The notes beneath the pieces are model-generated. The model did not search any database. It saw nothing but the letters and a program-made list of their open reading frames with translations, and was not told the DNA's origin. A stretch of 64,000 bases of DNA, taken from contig NZ_CM001558.1 of assembly GCF_000281895.1 (NCBI RefSeq), forward strand, positions 3,166,556 through 3,230,555, given 5' to 3'. The translations under genes were made by a program, and so were the position numbers. How positions within the stretch are numbered: position 1 is the stretch's first letter; each line of letters starts with the position of its first letter. Positions 7,476 to 16,001 of the stretch are shown here, one piece after another. The DNA is from Pseudomonas fluorescens Q2-87 (GTDB lineage Bacteria > Pseudomonadota > Gammaproteobacteria > Pseudomonadales > Pseudomonadaceae).

Positions 7476-10400
7476 CTAGGCCAGCCTTGCGGTTTCAGTT
7501 TGGGCGCTATGGGCAGGACGGATCCTGAACCAGATGGAGTACATCGCCGGCAGGAACACCAGCGTCATGATGGTGCCCACGAATGTGCCCCCGATCAGGG
7601 TGTAGGCCAGCGTTCCCCAGAACACCGAGTGCGTCAGGGGAATGAATGCCAGGATCGCCGCCAGGGCCGTCAGCAGCACCGGACGAGCCCGCTGTACGGT
7701 GGCTTCGATCACCGCTTGGAACGGATCGAGCCCTTCTTGCGCGTTGTGATGGATTTGCCCGATGAGAATCAGCGTATTGCGCATCAGGATGCCCGAGAGC
7801 GCGATCAAGCCAACCAGGGCATTGATACCGAAGGGCTGATTGAAAATAAGCAATGTCGGCACCACGCCAATCAGTCCCAGGGGCGCGGTGAGGAACACCA
7901 TGATCATCGCCGAGATCGAACGCACCTGCACAATGATGATCAGCAACGTCAGGGCAATCATGATTGGCACCAGGGGCACGATGGCCTTGCCGGCCTTGCC
8001 CGATTCCTCGATGGCCCCCGCCTGCTCGATACGGTACCCGTCAGGCAGTGCGTCGATCACCGGCTGCAAGGACTTGAAAATCGCGCTCGATACGTCCGGT
8101 GGTTGCAAGTTCTCGGCGATATCGCCGCGAACCGTGATGGTCGGCGTGCGATCGCGGCGCCGCAGGATCGGGTCCTCCATGCGCACATCCACCTCGCCGA
8201 CCTGGGACAGCGGGATGCGCTGGCCCGACGCCCCCACCAGCGTGAAGCCTTCGATCCTGGCGGGATCGAGCCGGATATCGCCCGCAGCGCGACCGACCAC
8301 CTGCACCGAACGAATGTCCTCGCGTACCGCCGTGATCGGTACCCCCGTGAGTAAAAATTGCAGCTGTTGCGCGACTGCGCTGGATGTAAGCCCGACCGCC
8401 TGGAGGCGATCCTGGTCGAGATTGAAATGCAGCGTCGGCACCAGCGGGCCCCAGTCGGTATTGACGGTTCTCATCATCGGGCTTGCCTGCATCACGCCTC
8501 GTACTTGCGCTGCGATTTCACGCAACGTCGACGGGTCTGGCCCCATCACCCGGTAAGCCACGGGAAACGGCGAATAGGGTCCGAATACCAGCTGCGTCAC
8601 GCGCACGCGCGCTTCGGGCGCCAGCCCTGCGGCAACCGCCTCGCGCAGCCTAAACTTGAGGGCTTCACGCGCCTCCTGGCTGTCGGTCAACACCACAATC
8701 TTGGCGAACGATGGATCGGGAAGCTCCGGCGCCATTGCCAGGTAGAAGCGCGGCGCCCCCTGCCCTACATAAGCCGTGACGATTTTTGCCTCATCCTGTT
8801 TTTGCAGCCAGGCCTCGACCCGGGCGGCGGTGGCGCTGGTTTGCTCGATGGATGTGCCGTAGGGCATTTGCACTTCAACCAACACCTCTGGACGGTCGGA
8901 TGTCGGAAAAAACTGTTTCTTGACCAGACCCATGCCGAGAATCGCCACGACAAACGTAGCAATCACCGTGCCGGCCACCCACCACTTGCGGGCGATGACA
9001 CGCGTCAGGATCCGCCGGAAACGATTGTAGTGGCGGGTGTTGTAGATCGCCGCATGGCCGCCTTCGACAGGCTTGATGTCCGGCAGCATCTTCACGCCCA
9101 GGAAAGGGGTAAAGGCCACCGCCACCACCCAGGAAGCGATCAAGGCAATGCCGACGATCCAGAACATGTTGCTGGTGTATTCGCCGGCGGTGGATTGCGC
9201 GAAGCCGTTGGGCATGAAGCCGATCGCCGTCACCAGCGTACCGGACAGCATTGGCGCGGCCGTATGGCTCCAGGCGTAGGCGGAGGCTTTGATCCGGTCG
9301 TAGCCCTCCTCCATCTTCACCACCATCATTTCAATCGCGATGATGGCGTCGTCCACCAGCAACCCGAGCGCCAGGATCAGCGAGCCGAGGGTGATGCGGT
9401 CGAAATTCTTTCCGGTGGCCGCCATCACCACAAACACCACGGCCAGCGTCAACGGCACTGCCGCCGCAACCACCACGCCGACGCGCCAGCCCATGCTCAG
9501 GAAGCAAACGATCATCACCACCAGCAAGGCGACGAAGAACTTGACCATGAATTCGCCGACAGCCGAGTCAATGTTCACAGCCTGATCGGTAACCTTGGTC
9601 AGGGTCATGCCCAGCGGCATGCCTTCGTTGATCTTTTGCGTCTCGGCGTCCAGCGCCTTGCCCAGGTCCAGGCCGTTCCAGCCCTCGCGCATGATGACAC
9701 CCAGCAACAACGCTTCTTCGCCATTGTTGCGCACCAGGAAGGTCGCCGGGTCTTCGTAGCCCCGTTCGACGGAGGCAACGTCCGAGAGCTTCAAGGTACG
9801 CCCCTGGATCGCGAGGGGCGTATCACGGATTTTTTCCAGTTTGTCGAAGGCCCCGTCCACCCGCAGGAAAACTTGCGGCCCGTTGGTTTCGATCGAGCCG
9901 GCCGGCGTGAGTACGTTCTGGCTGTTCAGCGCGGCAAAGATGTCTTGGGCAGACACACCGAGCGTGGCCAGTCGATCATGGGAAAAGGAAACGAAAATCC
10001 GCTCGGCCTGCTCGCCGATGATGTTGACCTTCTTCACGCCCCCCACGTGCAGCAGGCGCTGGCGCAACGCCTCGGCATCCCGCGCCAGCAACCGCTGGGG
10101 CTCGCCCTTGGCTTTCAGGGCGAACAGCGCGAAAGTCACATCGGAATATTCGTCGTTGACCAGCGGCCCGATGACCCCGGCCGGCAGCCGGGTGGCCTCA
10201 TCGGCGAGCTTCTTGCGCGCCTGATAGAACTCTTCCTGCACTTGCGACGGCGGCGTGCGATCGACCAACGACACCATGGTGAAGGCCAGGCCGGGCCGGG
10301 TATAGGTTTCCGTGCGGTCGTACCACTTCAGCTCTTGCAGGCGTTTTTCCAGCGGCTCAGCGACCTGGTCCTGCATCTCTTGCGCCGTCGCACCTGGCCA

Positions 10401-10556
10401 GGCGGTGATGACCGTCAGTTGCTTGACCGTGAACGGCGGGTCCTCGGCACGCCCCAGCTTGAAAAACGCCAATGTGCCCGCAACAGCAATGAGAAAAATC
10501 AGGAATACGGTGACAGAGCGCTCGCGAACGGCGATTGCCGACAAATTGAGGCTCAT
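7476..10556 (-). CDS. RND efflux pump inner-membrane transporter (HAE1 family)
   Basis: 1026 aa with the duplicated RND fold: a first transmembrane helix (VTVFLIFLIAVAGTLAFFKLG), a large periplasmic loop, six helices, a second loop and six more helices. The proton-relay motif GLLVDDAIIAIEMMVVKMEEG is intact in the first half. The N-terminal AEDPPFTVKQLTVITAWPGA and C-terminal GILMRNTLILIGQI are typical of drug/hydrophobe RND pumps. It exchanges protons for substrates and works with the adaptor encoded just upstream (4-bp ATGA overlap) and probably with the channel encoded divergently at 11867. The FabF paralogue follows. Expression is likely repressed by the TetR protein at 14877 through the site at 11706. 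The substrate is unknown. Confidence 0.93.
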   Translation of the reverse strand: MSLNLSAIAVRERSVTVFLIFLIAVAGTLAFFKLGRAEDPPFTVKQLTVITAWPGATAQEMQDQVAEPLEKRLQELKWYDRTETYTRPGLAFTMVSLVDRTPPSQVQEEFYQARKKLADEATRLPAGVIGPLVNDEYSDVTFALFALKAKGEPQRLLARDAEALRQRLLHVGGVKKVNIIGEQAERIFVSFSHDRLATLGVSAQDIFAALNSQNVLTPAGSIETNGPQVFLRVDGAFDKLEKIRDTPLAIQGRTLKLSDVASVERGYEDPATFLVRNNGEEALLLGVIMREGWNGLDLGKALDAETQKINEGMPLGMTLTKVTDQAVNIDSAVGEFMVKFFVALLVVMIVCFLSMGWRVGVVVAAAVPLTLAVVFVVMAATGKNFDRITLGSLILALGLLVDDAIIAIEMMVVKMEEGYDRIKASAYAWSHTAAPMLSGTLVTAIGFMPNGFAQSTAGEYTSNMFWIVGIALIASWVVAVAFTPFLGVKMLPDIKPVEGGHAAIYNTRHYNRFRRILTRVIARKWWVAGTVIATFVVAILGMGLVKKQFFPTSDRPEVLVEVQMPYGTSIEQTSATAARVEAWLQKQDEAKIVTAYVGQGAPRFYLAMAPELPDPSFAKIVVLTDSQEAREALKFRLREAVAAGLAPEARVRVTQLVFGPYSPFPVAYRVMGPDPSTLREIAAQVRGVMQASPMMRTVNTDWGPLVPTLHFNLDQDRLQAVGLTSSAVAQQLQFLLTGVPITAVREDIRSVQVVGRAAGDIRLDPARIEGFTLVGASGQRIPLSQVGEVDVRMEDPILRRRDRTPTITVRGDIAENLQPPDVSSAIFKSLQPVIDALPDGYRIEQAGAIEESGKAGKAIVPLVPIMIALTLLIIIVQVRSISAMIMVFLTAPLGLIGVVPTLLIFNQPFGINALVGLIALSGILMRNTLILIGQIHHNAQEGLDPFQAVIEATVQRARPVLLTALAAILAFIPLTHSVFWGTLAYTLIGGTFVGTIMTLVFLPAMYSIWFRIRPAHSAQTETARLA

Positions 10557-11659
10557 GGATGGCTCCCAGCGACTTTCACGCCGTCCTGCTGGGCCAGTCG
10601 CACCGAGTCCCCCTCGCGCAGCAAATGCGCCCCCAGCCCGACGATACGCTCGCCGATCTTCAAGTCGCCCGCGACGCGTGCGGTGTCGTCGCTCAAGCCG
10701 ACAACCTGCACGGGCCGCCAGCTGACCTTCGCGGGTTCACCGTCAATGACCCAGACACCGCTGCCTTTGCCCGGGTCGTAGACCGCCGCGATGGGCACTT
10801 GCAGCACGCGATCCTGTGCAGCGCCTCCGGCGATACGAAGCGTGACGGTGGAGCCGAGCGGCGCATTGGCCAGCGCCCCCTCCAGCACATAACGCGCCTC
10901 AAAGGTACGCGTCACCCGGTCGGCCGAATCCGAGAGCAGCCTGAGCCGGGCAGTGACTGCGCCGCTGGCCGTGCCATAAAGCGTGGCTTGCGCGGTGGCA
11001 CCGGGAACCGGACGCAGTGTCTCCGGCAACTGCACGACCGCTTCGCGCTGCCCGGCCCTGGCCAGCCGGACGACGGTTTGCCCAGGGCTGACGACTTGCC
11101 CCGGCTCTGCAAGCGTGTCCATTACGACGCCGTCAGCGTCGGCCAGCAACACGGCATAGCCGGACGCATTGACGGCGACGTCAGCCTGCGCCTGGGCCGC
11201 GCTGAGTTGCGCCTTGGCGGTGTCGGCAGCAGCTTTGATCTGGTCGTAGCCCGACGCGGAAATTGCCCCCGCAGCCACCAAATTACGATAGCGCGCCTCA
11301 TCGTCCGCAGTCTGTTTGGCGCGGGCCCGAGCGGCAGTGACAGCTTCTTGCTGTGCCCGCGCCTGCAACCCCAGGTCGACTGGATCGAGGCGCATCAGCG
11401 GTTGGCCGCGCTTGACCGTCTGCCCGGCGTCGACCAGGCGTTCAAGGATCTTGCCAGAGACCCGGAACCCCAGGTCACTCTGGACACGAGCCGCCACGAC
11501 GCCGGTGAACGAACGCGCGATATCGGGCGAACCCTGGACCTCGGAGACCCTCACCAGAGGAGCAAGCGTGCGTGGATCTTCGGTGGAAGATTCCCCACAC
11601 GCCGTCAGGACAAGGGGTAGCAGGCAAGCGGCAAGGGTGACGGGTCGAAGCCGGAGCAT
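10553..11659 (-). CDS. RND efflux periplasmic adaptor (membrane fusion lipoprotein)
   Basis: A 368-aa membrane-fusion protein. The N-terminus MLRLRPVTLAACLLPLVLTACGES has a lipoprotein signal with lipobox LTAC, so it should be anchored in the inner membrane facing the periplasm. Then come a barrel/lipoyl half (VVAARVQSDLGFRVSGKILERLVDAGQTVKRGQPLMRLDP), an alpha hairpin rich in Ala/Gln, the second lipoyl half (ADGVVMDTLAEPGQVVSPGQTVVRL) and beta-barrel domains. It bridges the RND pump and the outer-membrane channel. I chose ATG 11659, which has AAGGGAA upstream; the open frame continues 21 codons further without support. It is the first gene of the adaptor-pump-FabF operon, with a TetR-type operator 47 bp before its start. 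Confidence 0.93.
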   Translation of the reverse strand: MLRLRPVTLAACLLPLVLTACGESSTEDPRTLAPLVRVSEVQGSPDIARSFTGVVAARVQSDLGFRVSGKILERLVDAGQTVKRGQPLMRLDPVDLGLQARAQQEAVTAARARAKQTADDEARYRNLVAAGAISASGYDQIKAAADTAKAQLSAAQAQADVAVNASGYAVLLADADGVVMDTLAEPGQVVSPGQTVVRLARAGQREAVVQLPETLRPVPGATAQATLYGTASGAVTARLRLLSDSADRVTRTFEARYVLEGALANAPLGSTVTLRIAGGAAQDRVLQVPIAAVYDPGKGSGVWVIDGEPAKVSWRPVQVVGLSDDTARVAGDLKIGERIVGLGAHLLREGDSVRLAQQDGVKVAGSHP

Positions 11660-11705
11660 AGGTTCCCTTTTGATAAATAAGGACGAGAGCCGCATTCTCA
11701 TTCTA

Positions 11706-11729
11706 GTGACTATATATGTCAATGGTCAC
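11706..11729. promoter_or_regulatory. TetR operator, copy 1 (pump operon promoter)
   Basis: GTGAC and GTCAC half-sites separated by 14 bp (24 bp in total), the same spacing as at 11818, 14758 and 15536. The core reads TATATATGTCAATG, close to the core at 14763. It lies 47-70 bp upstream of the adaptor start codon. Confidence 0.7.
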
Positions 11730-11815
11730 AAAATGTGAAGCCCTGCTTCGCGTGCTTTATTCTTTGGTTTCCACGTCCATTCTTAGCGAACCCTGCCTGT
11801 GGTCGCATTGACAGG

Positions 11816-11843
11816 GTGTGACCATAATATAATATGGTCACAC
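11816..11843. promoter_or_regulatory. TetR operator, copy 2 (outer-membrane channel promoter)
   Basis: The best copy: two 10-bp arms, GTGTGACCAT and ATGGTCACAC, flank an 8-bp AT-only core (AATATAAT), so all outer 20 positions are palindromic. The core GTGAC-N14-GTCAC lies at 11818-11841. It ends 23 bp before the start codon of the channel gene and contains TATAAT, so binding would cover that promoter. Confidence 0.75.
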
Positions 11844-11866
11844 CTAGCTTGCCTCCAGGATTCCCG

Positions 11867-13333
11867 ATGCCTCCTCTACGCCCCTTCGCTGTTTTGATGA
11901 GTGCCACCTTGATAACAGGCTGCGCGGTCGGTCCGGATTACCTGCGTCCGGACGCCCCGCTTTCGGATCGTTTCCTTCGCCAGCCTGTCGTCGACCAGCG
12001 ATCCAACGCGGCGCAGGCCAGCCTTGCGGTCTGGTGGGAAGGCTTCGCTGACCCGGCGCTGACCGAGTTCGTTACCCAGGCGTTGGCCCAGAATCTGGAT
12101 CTGGCCCAGGCATCGGCGCGCGTCGCCCAGGCCCGGGCAGGCTTGGGGGCGGCGAACGCGGCGCTGCTGCCGTCGGGGACCGTCAACGGCCAGGCCGCAC
12201 GCGCCTATCAGTCCGTCGAGACACCGTTGGGCCAGGTTCTGGATTCGACCCCCGGTTACGATCGGTATGGAAATGCCTATGCGCTGAACCTTGAGGCAGG
12301 TTGGGAATTGGATGTCTTCGGCGGCCTGCGTCGCGGGCGCGAGGCGGCATTGGCCGAGTACCAGGCGTCCGAGGCGGGCATGGCGGCCACGCGACTGGCC
12401 GTAGCGGCGCAGACAGCCGACCTGTACATGACCGTCCGAGGTTTGCAGGCCCGACTGGACATCGCGAACCGACAGGCCAAGACCCGGCAGGAGCTGCTGG
12501 AAAAAGTTCGATTGCTTTATGATGAAGGTCTCGCCGCCCGCTATCAGGTTCACCAAGCCGAAGGCGAACTGGCACAGGTCCAGGCGACAGTGCCGGTGCT
12601 GCAAACCGGACTGGAGACGGCGATGAATGCCCTGGACATCATGCTCGGCGCGCCGCCCGGCACCCATCGCGCGCAACTGGCATCCACCGGCAATATCCCC
12701 CCGGCGCCACCCATGAACGCCACGGGAACCCCCGCCGATCTGCTGCGTCGTCGCCCAGACCTCATCGTGGCTGAGCGGCGCCTTGCCGCGTCCAATGCGC
12801 GGATCGGCGAGGCCGTCGCCGAGTACTATCCGAAATTCTCCCTCGGTGCGTTGCTGGGCAGTGCCACCTCGGTATCTGCTGGACACTTGTTCAGTGGCGG
12901 CGCCAGCCAGGCTTCGGGAGTGTTGGGTTTGCGCTGGAGACTGTTCGATTTCGGCCGCATCAACGCCCAGATCGACCAAGCCAAGGGCCAGGAAGCCGAA
13001 GCCCTGGCGGCCTATCGTCAGTCCGTGTTGCGCGCGACCGAGGATGTCGAAAATGCATTCTCCGCCCTGGTCAACCGGCAAGCCCAAGCCGTTACCCTCA
13101 CCGGAGGCGAGACGTCGCTGGCACAGGCTCGCGAGTCCTCGTTCAGCGCTTATGAGCAAGGCACCGCCAGCCTGATCGATGTGCTGCGAGCCGACGAGAC
13201 GCTGCTGCAGGCCTCCGATGCCCGGGCGCAAGCCCAGACAGAGTCGGCCCGGGCAGCGGTCGCCGCGTTCCGGGCGCTCGGTGGGGGCTGGCAGGCGCCC
13301 GAAGCGCAGCCCGTCGCGCTGGCCGGCCAATGA
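11867..13333 (+). CDS. Outer-membrane efflux channel lipoprotein (OprM/NodT family)
   Basis: A 488-aa TolC-like channel. The signal MPPLRPFAVLMSATLITGC gives a lipobox (ITGC) and an N-terminal acylated cysteine, typical of OprM-type channels. Paired repeats follow (WWEGFADPALTEFVTQALAQNLDLAQASARVAQARA; PADLLRRRPDLIVAERRLAASNARIGEAVAEYYPKFSL). It forms the outer-membrane exit duct of an RND system. I start it at ATG 11867, with CAGGA 7 nt upstream; an earlier in-frame ATG at 11834 lies inside the TetR operator and lacks a ribosome site. It is divergent from the adaptor-pump operon and under the same operator, so the three parts should be induced together. Confidence 0.92.
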   Translation: MPPLRPFAVLMSATLITGCAVGPDYLRPDAPLSDRFLRQPVVDQRSNAAQASLAVWWEGFADPALTEFVTQALAQNLDLAQASARVAQARAGLGAANAALLPSGTVNGQAARAYQSVETPLGQVLDSTPGYDRYGNAYALNLEAGWELDVFGGLRRGREAALAEYQASEAGMAATRLAVAAQTADLYMTVRGLQARLDIANRQAKTRQELLEKVRLLYDEGLAARYQVHQAEGELAQVQATVPVLQTGLETAMNALDIMLGAPPGTHRAQLASTGNIPPAPPMNATGTPADLLRRRPDLIVAERRLAASNARIGEAVAEYYPKFSLGALLGSATSVSAGHLFSGGASQASGVLGLRWRLFDFGRINAQIDQAKGQEAEALAAYRQSVLRATEDVENAFSALVNRQAQAVTLTGGETSLAQARESSFSAYEQGTASLIDVLRADETLLQASDARAQAQTESARAAVAAFRALGGGWQAPEAQPVALAGQ

Positions 13334-13349
13334 CCGGACGCTCATTCAA

Positions 13350-14621
13350 TCAGAAGCGATAGCTGACGGAAGTACCGAACCCGCTCGCGCTGTTCTTGTA
13401 CCGGGCACTGTAGGCACCCCGCGTCGCGGAGGTTTCGTTGACGTGCACACTCTCCTCCCACAGATAGGAATAAGCGACGTCGATGGTGACATCGTCCACC
13501 GGCGTCCAGCCCGCACCCAAGCTGATCACCTTGCGGTCGCCCGTAGGAATGCGCGGGCCACGGTTGGTGTTGTTGGCAGGCGACTGGTCCATCGACAGGC
13601 CGGCACGCAGCACCCATTGATCGTTCAACCGGTAGGCCGTGCCGATCGCATGCGCCCAGGTGTCGTGCCAGCTCTGTTCTTCGCTGACGGTGCCCAGTTG
13701 ACCGCTCAATAGTGGAGGCAAACCGCTGTTCTCGATGGTCAGCTCCTTGAAGCGACTCCAGCGTGTCCAGGTGCTGCCCAGGTACAAGGTCCAGTCATCA
13801 TTGAGTTGATGCGTCACAGAGAGGTCCACCGACTCCGGCGTATCCACATCCAGCGAAGCGTCATAGCTGCGACCGCTGACGCCCAGCACGCTGAAGATCC
13901 CGCCCGTGAGCTTGGACTTGGCATCCAGGTGATAGCTGACCTTGGAGTGATAAGTAGCCCCCAGGCGCGTGCGGTCCGTCGCCTGCACGAGGATCCCGGC
14001 GTTGAACCCCAGCGCCGTGTCGTCACCGGTGCTTTTGAGTTTCCCATCGTTGCGACCAGGGCTCAGCGGATTGGGTACCATTCCGGATATCTCGCCGCTG
14101 ATACGGTTGATGGTGGGGCCGAACCCGATCGAAACCTTGTCGTTGAAGGCGTAGCTGACGGTGGGCTGGAACGTCAGGGTCGTCACCTCGCTTTTGTTGG
14201 CGTAGTAACGTCCGGCATAACCGCTTCCATAATCGGTGATCAAGCCGAACGGCACATAGAAGCCGACACCGAAGGCCCATTGTTCATCGATGGGCTTGAC
14301 GTAATACCCCATGGGCACGGTGGTCGCCGGGACCATGTCCCCATCCTCCTCACCGCCGAACGTACTGCGGGTCTGGCTGATATCGGTTTTGGCGACCAAT
14401 GTCGCCGCACCGAGGCTGGCCTCCTCTTTTTTCAGACGAGACATGCCCGCCGGGTTGCCGAAGACGGTACTCGCATCTTCTGCCGAGGAAGAACGACCGG
14501 CGAATCCGGTTCCCATGCCGCTGATGCTCTGTTCGTTCAACGCAAAACCGCTCGCAAAACCCTGGGAGGACGCGAGCATGACGGCGAGGCCGATGGGCCC
14601 CCTGAGCAAGATTTTTTTCAT
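13350..14621 (-). CDS. OmpP1/FadL-family outer-membrane transporter
   Basis: 423 aa. A signal peptide (MKKILLRGPIGLAVMLASSQGFA) is followed by the FadL N-terminal hatch signature SGFALNEQSISGMGTGFAGRSSSAEDASTVFGNPAGM, then a beta barrel ending in an aromatic C-terminal residue (SFGTSVSYRF pattern: TSVSYRF). FadL proteins let long-chain fatty acids and other hydrophobic compounds diffuse across the outer membrane. It sits between the channel gene (convergent) and the tetR gene (same strand, upstream) and carries the same operator as the efflux genes 137 bp before its start. That suggests control by the pump's inducer, plausibly a fatty-acid-like or aromatic hydrophobe. Confidence 0.92.
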   Translation of the reverse strand: MKKILLRGPIGLAVMLASSQGFASGFALNEQSISGMGTGFAGRSSSAEDASTVFGNPAGMSRLKKEEASLGAATLVAKTDISQTRSTFGGEEDGDMVPATTVPMGYYVKPIDEQWAFGVGFYVPFGLITDYGSGYAGRYYANKSEVTTLTFQPTVSYAFNDKVSIGFGPTINRISGEISGMVPNPLSPGRNDGKLKSTGDDTALGFNAGILVQATDRTRLGATYHSKVSYHLDAKSKLTGGIFSVLGVSGRSYDASLDVDTPESVDLSVTHQLNDDWTLYLGSTWTRWSRFKELTIENSGLPPLLSGQLGTVSEEQSWHDTWAHAIGTAYRLNDQWVLRAGLSMDQSPANNTNRGPRIPTGDRKVISLGAGWTPVDDVTIDVAYSYLWEESVHVNETSATRGAYSARYKNSASGFGTSVSYRF

Positions 14622-14757
14622 TATTGGGACTCTAGGAAAACAGCAGCGGTGGCTGCGGTAGGGGGAACTCTGTCTGTGTGTCGCAATGACGTGAGGGGGG
14701 ACTCCGTCATGCAACGCATCCCACCCGCCAGCCTCTCGCCGCGCCATATTTATTCAT

Positions 14758-14781
14758 GTGACCATATGTGTCAATAGTCAC
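14758..14781. promoter_or_regulatory. TetR operator, copy 3 (FadL promoter)
   Basis: GTGAC-N14-GTCAC with core CATATGTGTCAATA, very similar to copy 1 at 11706. It lies 137 bp upstream of the FadL-like start codon and just past the tetR terminator hairpin. Confidence 0.7.
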
Positions 14782-14797
14782 GATACGGACAAATAAG

Positions 14798-14825
14798 AGC
14801 CCCTGTTCCGGGCAGAACAAGGGCT
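14798..14825 (-). terminator. Rho-independent terminator of tetR
   Basis: On the minus strand AGCCCTTGTTC pairs with GAACAGGGGCT (11 pairs including one G-U) around a 6-nt loop, followed by CTTATTTG. It starts 51 nt after the tetR stop and separates tetR from the FadL gene. Confidence 0.65.
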
Positions 14826-14876
14826 GGCGTTGAAGCGCTACGGCCTCGGTGCAAGGCGTGAGTTAGATACTCACGC

Positions 14877-15497
14877 TCAAGGCATCAGGCTACGCAAGAT
14901 GAGGTTGGTGGTGAGTGTCGGGGCCACTTCCACATAGTCGAGGTTGTACTGCAGCAACAACGGATTGACGAAAGGACGAAGCGTCAGGTGGATCGCCTCC
15001 ACGGTTTCATCCAGCGGAGTCCGGCGCTCAAACTCACCGAGTTCTCGACCTTCCCGCAGGATCTGCGTCACGAAACCTTTGATCTTCGCATCATAGTTAC
15101 GTGAACTGGGCCAGCGCTCCGACACGGAAAATGCCGCAATGTCGTAGAGCTTGCGGTCGTTGAAAAACAGGTCCACACCCGTGGTAATCACTGTCCTGAC
15201 CAGGCGTCGAAAGCGCTCCGTCGGCGAAATGCCCTCTTCATTGATGGCCTGTTCCACCGCAGCAACGATTTGCGCCAGGCAATTGGTGCAAATGGCTTCG
15301 CCGATCGCTTGCTTGGAGTCGAAGAACTTGTAGATGTAGGCCTTGGAAAACCCGATGGCCCTGGCAAGATCGGACACCGTCGTCTTGCCGAAGCCGTATT
15401 GACTGAAATGTTCATGGGCCGCCGCGACAATCTGGTCGCGAATGTCGTGATCGGCTGGACCGCGGGTGCTGGGCGAAGACGCTGATGGCTGATTCAT
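14877..15497 (-). CDS. TetR/AcrR-family repressor of the efflux/FadL regulon
   Basis: 206 aa. The N-terminal TetR helix-turn-helix is clear: IRDQIVAAAHEHFSQYGFGKTTVSDLARAIGFSKAYIYKFFDSKQAIGEAI. The variable C-terminal domain would bind an inducer and dimerise. All four copies of a 24-bp GTGAC-N14-GTCAC palindrome in this window lie in promoters around this gene: its own (15536), FadL (14758), the channel (11816) and the adaptor-pump operon (11706). This makes it the obvious local repressor and self-regulator. The ligand is likely a hydrophobic compound handled by FadL and the pump. The ribosome site of ATG 15497 is weak. Confidence 0.9.
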   Translation of the reverse strand: MNQPSASSPSTRGPADHDIRDQIVAAAHEHFSQYGFGKTTVSDLARAIGFSKAYIYKFFDSKQAIGEAICTNCLAQIVAAVEQAINEEGISPTERFRRLVRTVITTGVDLFFNDRKLYDIAAFSVSERWPSSRNYDAKIKGFVTQILREGRELGEFERRTPLDETVEAIHLTLRPFVNPLLLQYNLDYVEVAPTLTTNLILRSLMP

Positions 15498-15535
15498 GGG
15501 CGTAGCTTACGCATCCACAAGAATGTTGACAACTT

Positions 15536-15559
15536 GTGACCATACAGTAATCAAGTCAC
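15536..15559. promoter_or_regulatory. TetR operator, copy 4 (tetR autoregulation)
   Basis: GTGAC-N14-GTCAC with core CATACAGTAATCAA, 39 bp upstream of the tetR start codon. It matches the other three sites in half-site sequence and spacing. Confidence 0.7.
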
Positions 15560-15591
15560 AAAACGCCCTCGTCCGGAAACCCGTCGCCTGT

Positions 15592-15720
15592 TTATTTCGC
15601 GAACAGCTGGCTCATATCCTTGAACGCCTTGAACTCCAGCGCATTACCGCAAGGATCGAACAGGAACATCGTGGCTTGTTCACCAACCTGCCCCTTGAAG
15701 CGAATATACGGTTCGATCAC
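15592..15720 (-). pseudogene. VOC/glyoxalase-family protein, C-terminal remnant
   Basis: The minus strand encodes [19 protein letters not shown] followed by [23 protein letters not shown] and a stop. This is the last beta module of a vicinal-oxygen-chelate (glyoxalase-like) protein, including the metal-ligand glutamate context GNALEFK. About 42 codons remain of an expected 120-150. At 15717-15721 the sequence switches directly to a VgrG fragment in another frame, so the 5' part was lost by deletion or recombination. No start codon or ribosome site is available; it is not expected to be functional. Confidence 0.7.
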
Positions 15721-15926
15721 ACCAGGCCCGATTGCGGGCGACACGGCAGCTTGATGCCACGCTGGTAATGGCGCTGGTCGTCGTGCAATTCCACCACGTC
15801 GATGCCCAGGCGTTCGTCGCTGGTGAAGCGATACCAGATGCCGACCTCAGCCAACAGGCGGTCGATGAAGGCCAGGTCGCTTTCATCGTATTGCATGACC
15901 TGCTCGCGCCGGGGGTAGTCGCGCAC
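15718..15926 (-). pseudogene. vgrG: VgrG (type VI secretion spike) internal remnant
   Basis: A 69-codon open stretch ([33 protein letters not shown], then [18 protein letters not shown] and LPCRPQSGL) matches the N-terminal gp27-like domain of VgrG spike proteins, where QYxESDxxFxxRLxxExGI is characteristic. A real VgrG is over 600 residues. This piece lacks both ends and stops at the junction with the VOC remnant. A GGAG box precedes a GTG at 15926, so a short peptide could be made, but no function is expected. It marks a past T6SS locus or a recombination event here. Confidence 0.65.
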
Positions 15927-16001
15927 AGAGAAACTCCTACGACCCGGACTTACGCGACGGCTGGAGCTTCATCAGTTTGAGTTTTTATTGGCGCTCTGCG
16001 G

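Noticed and set aside
8358..10781. 807-codon plus-strand open frame opposite the RND gene
   Set aside because: Low-complexity His/Arg/Gln-rich translation typical of the antisense of a GC-rich gene; the minus strand encodes an obvious RND pump.
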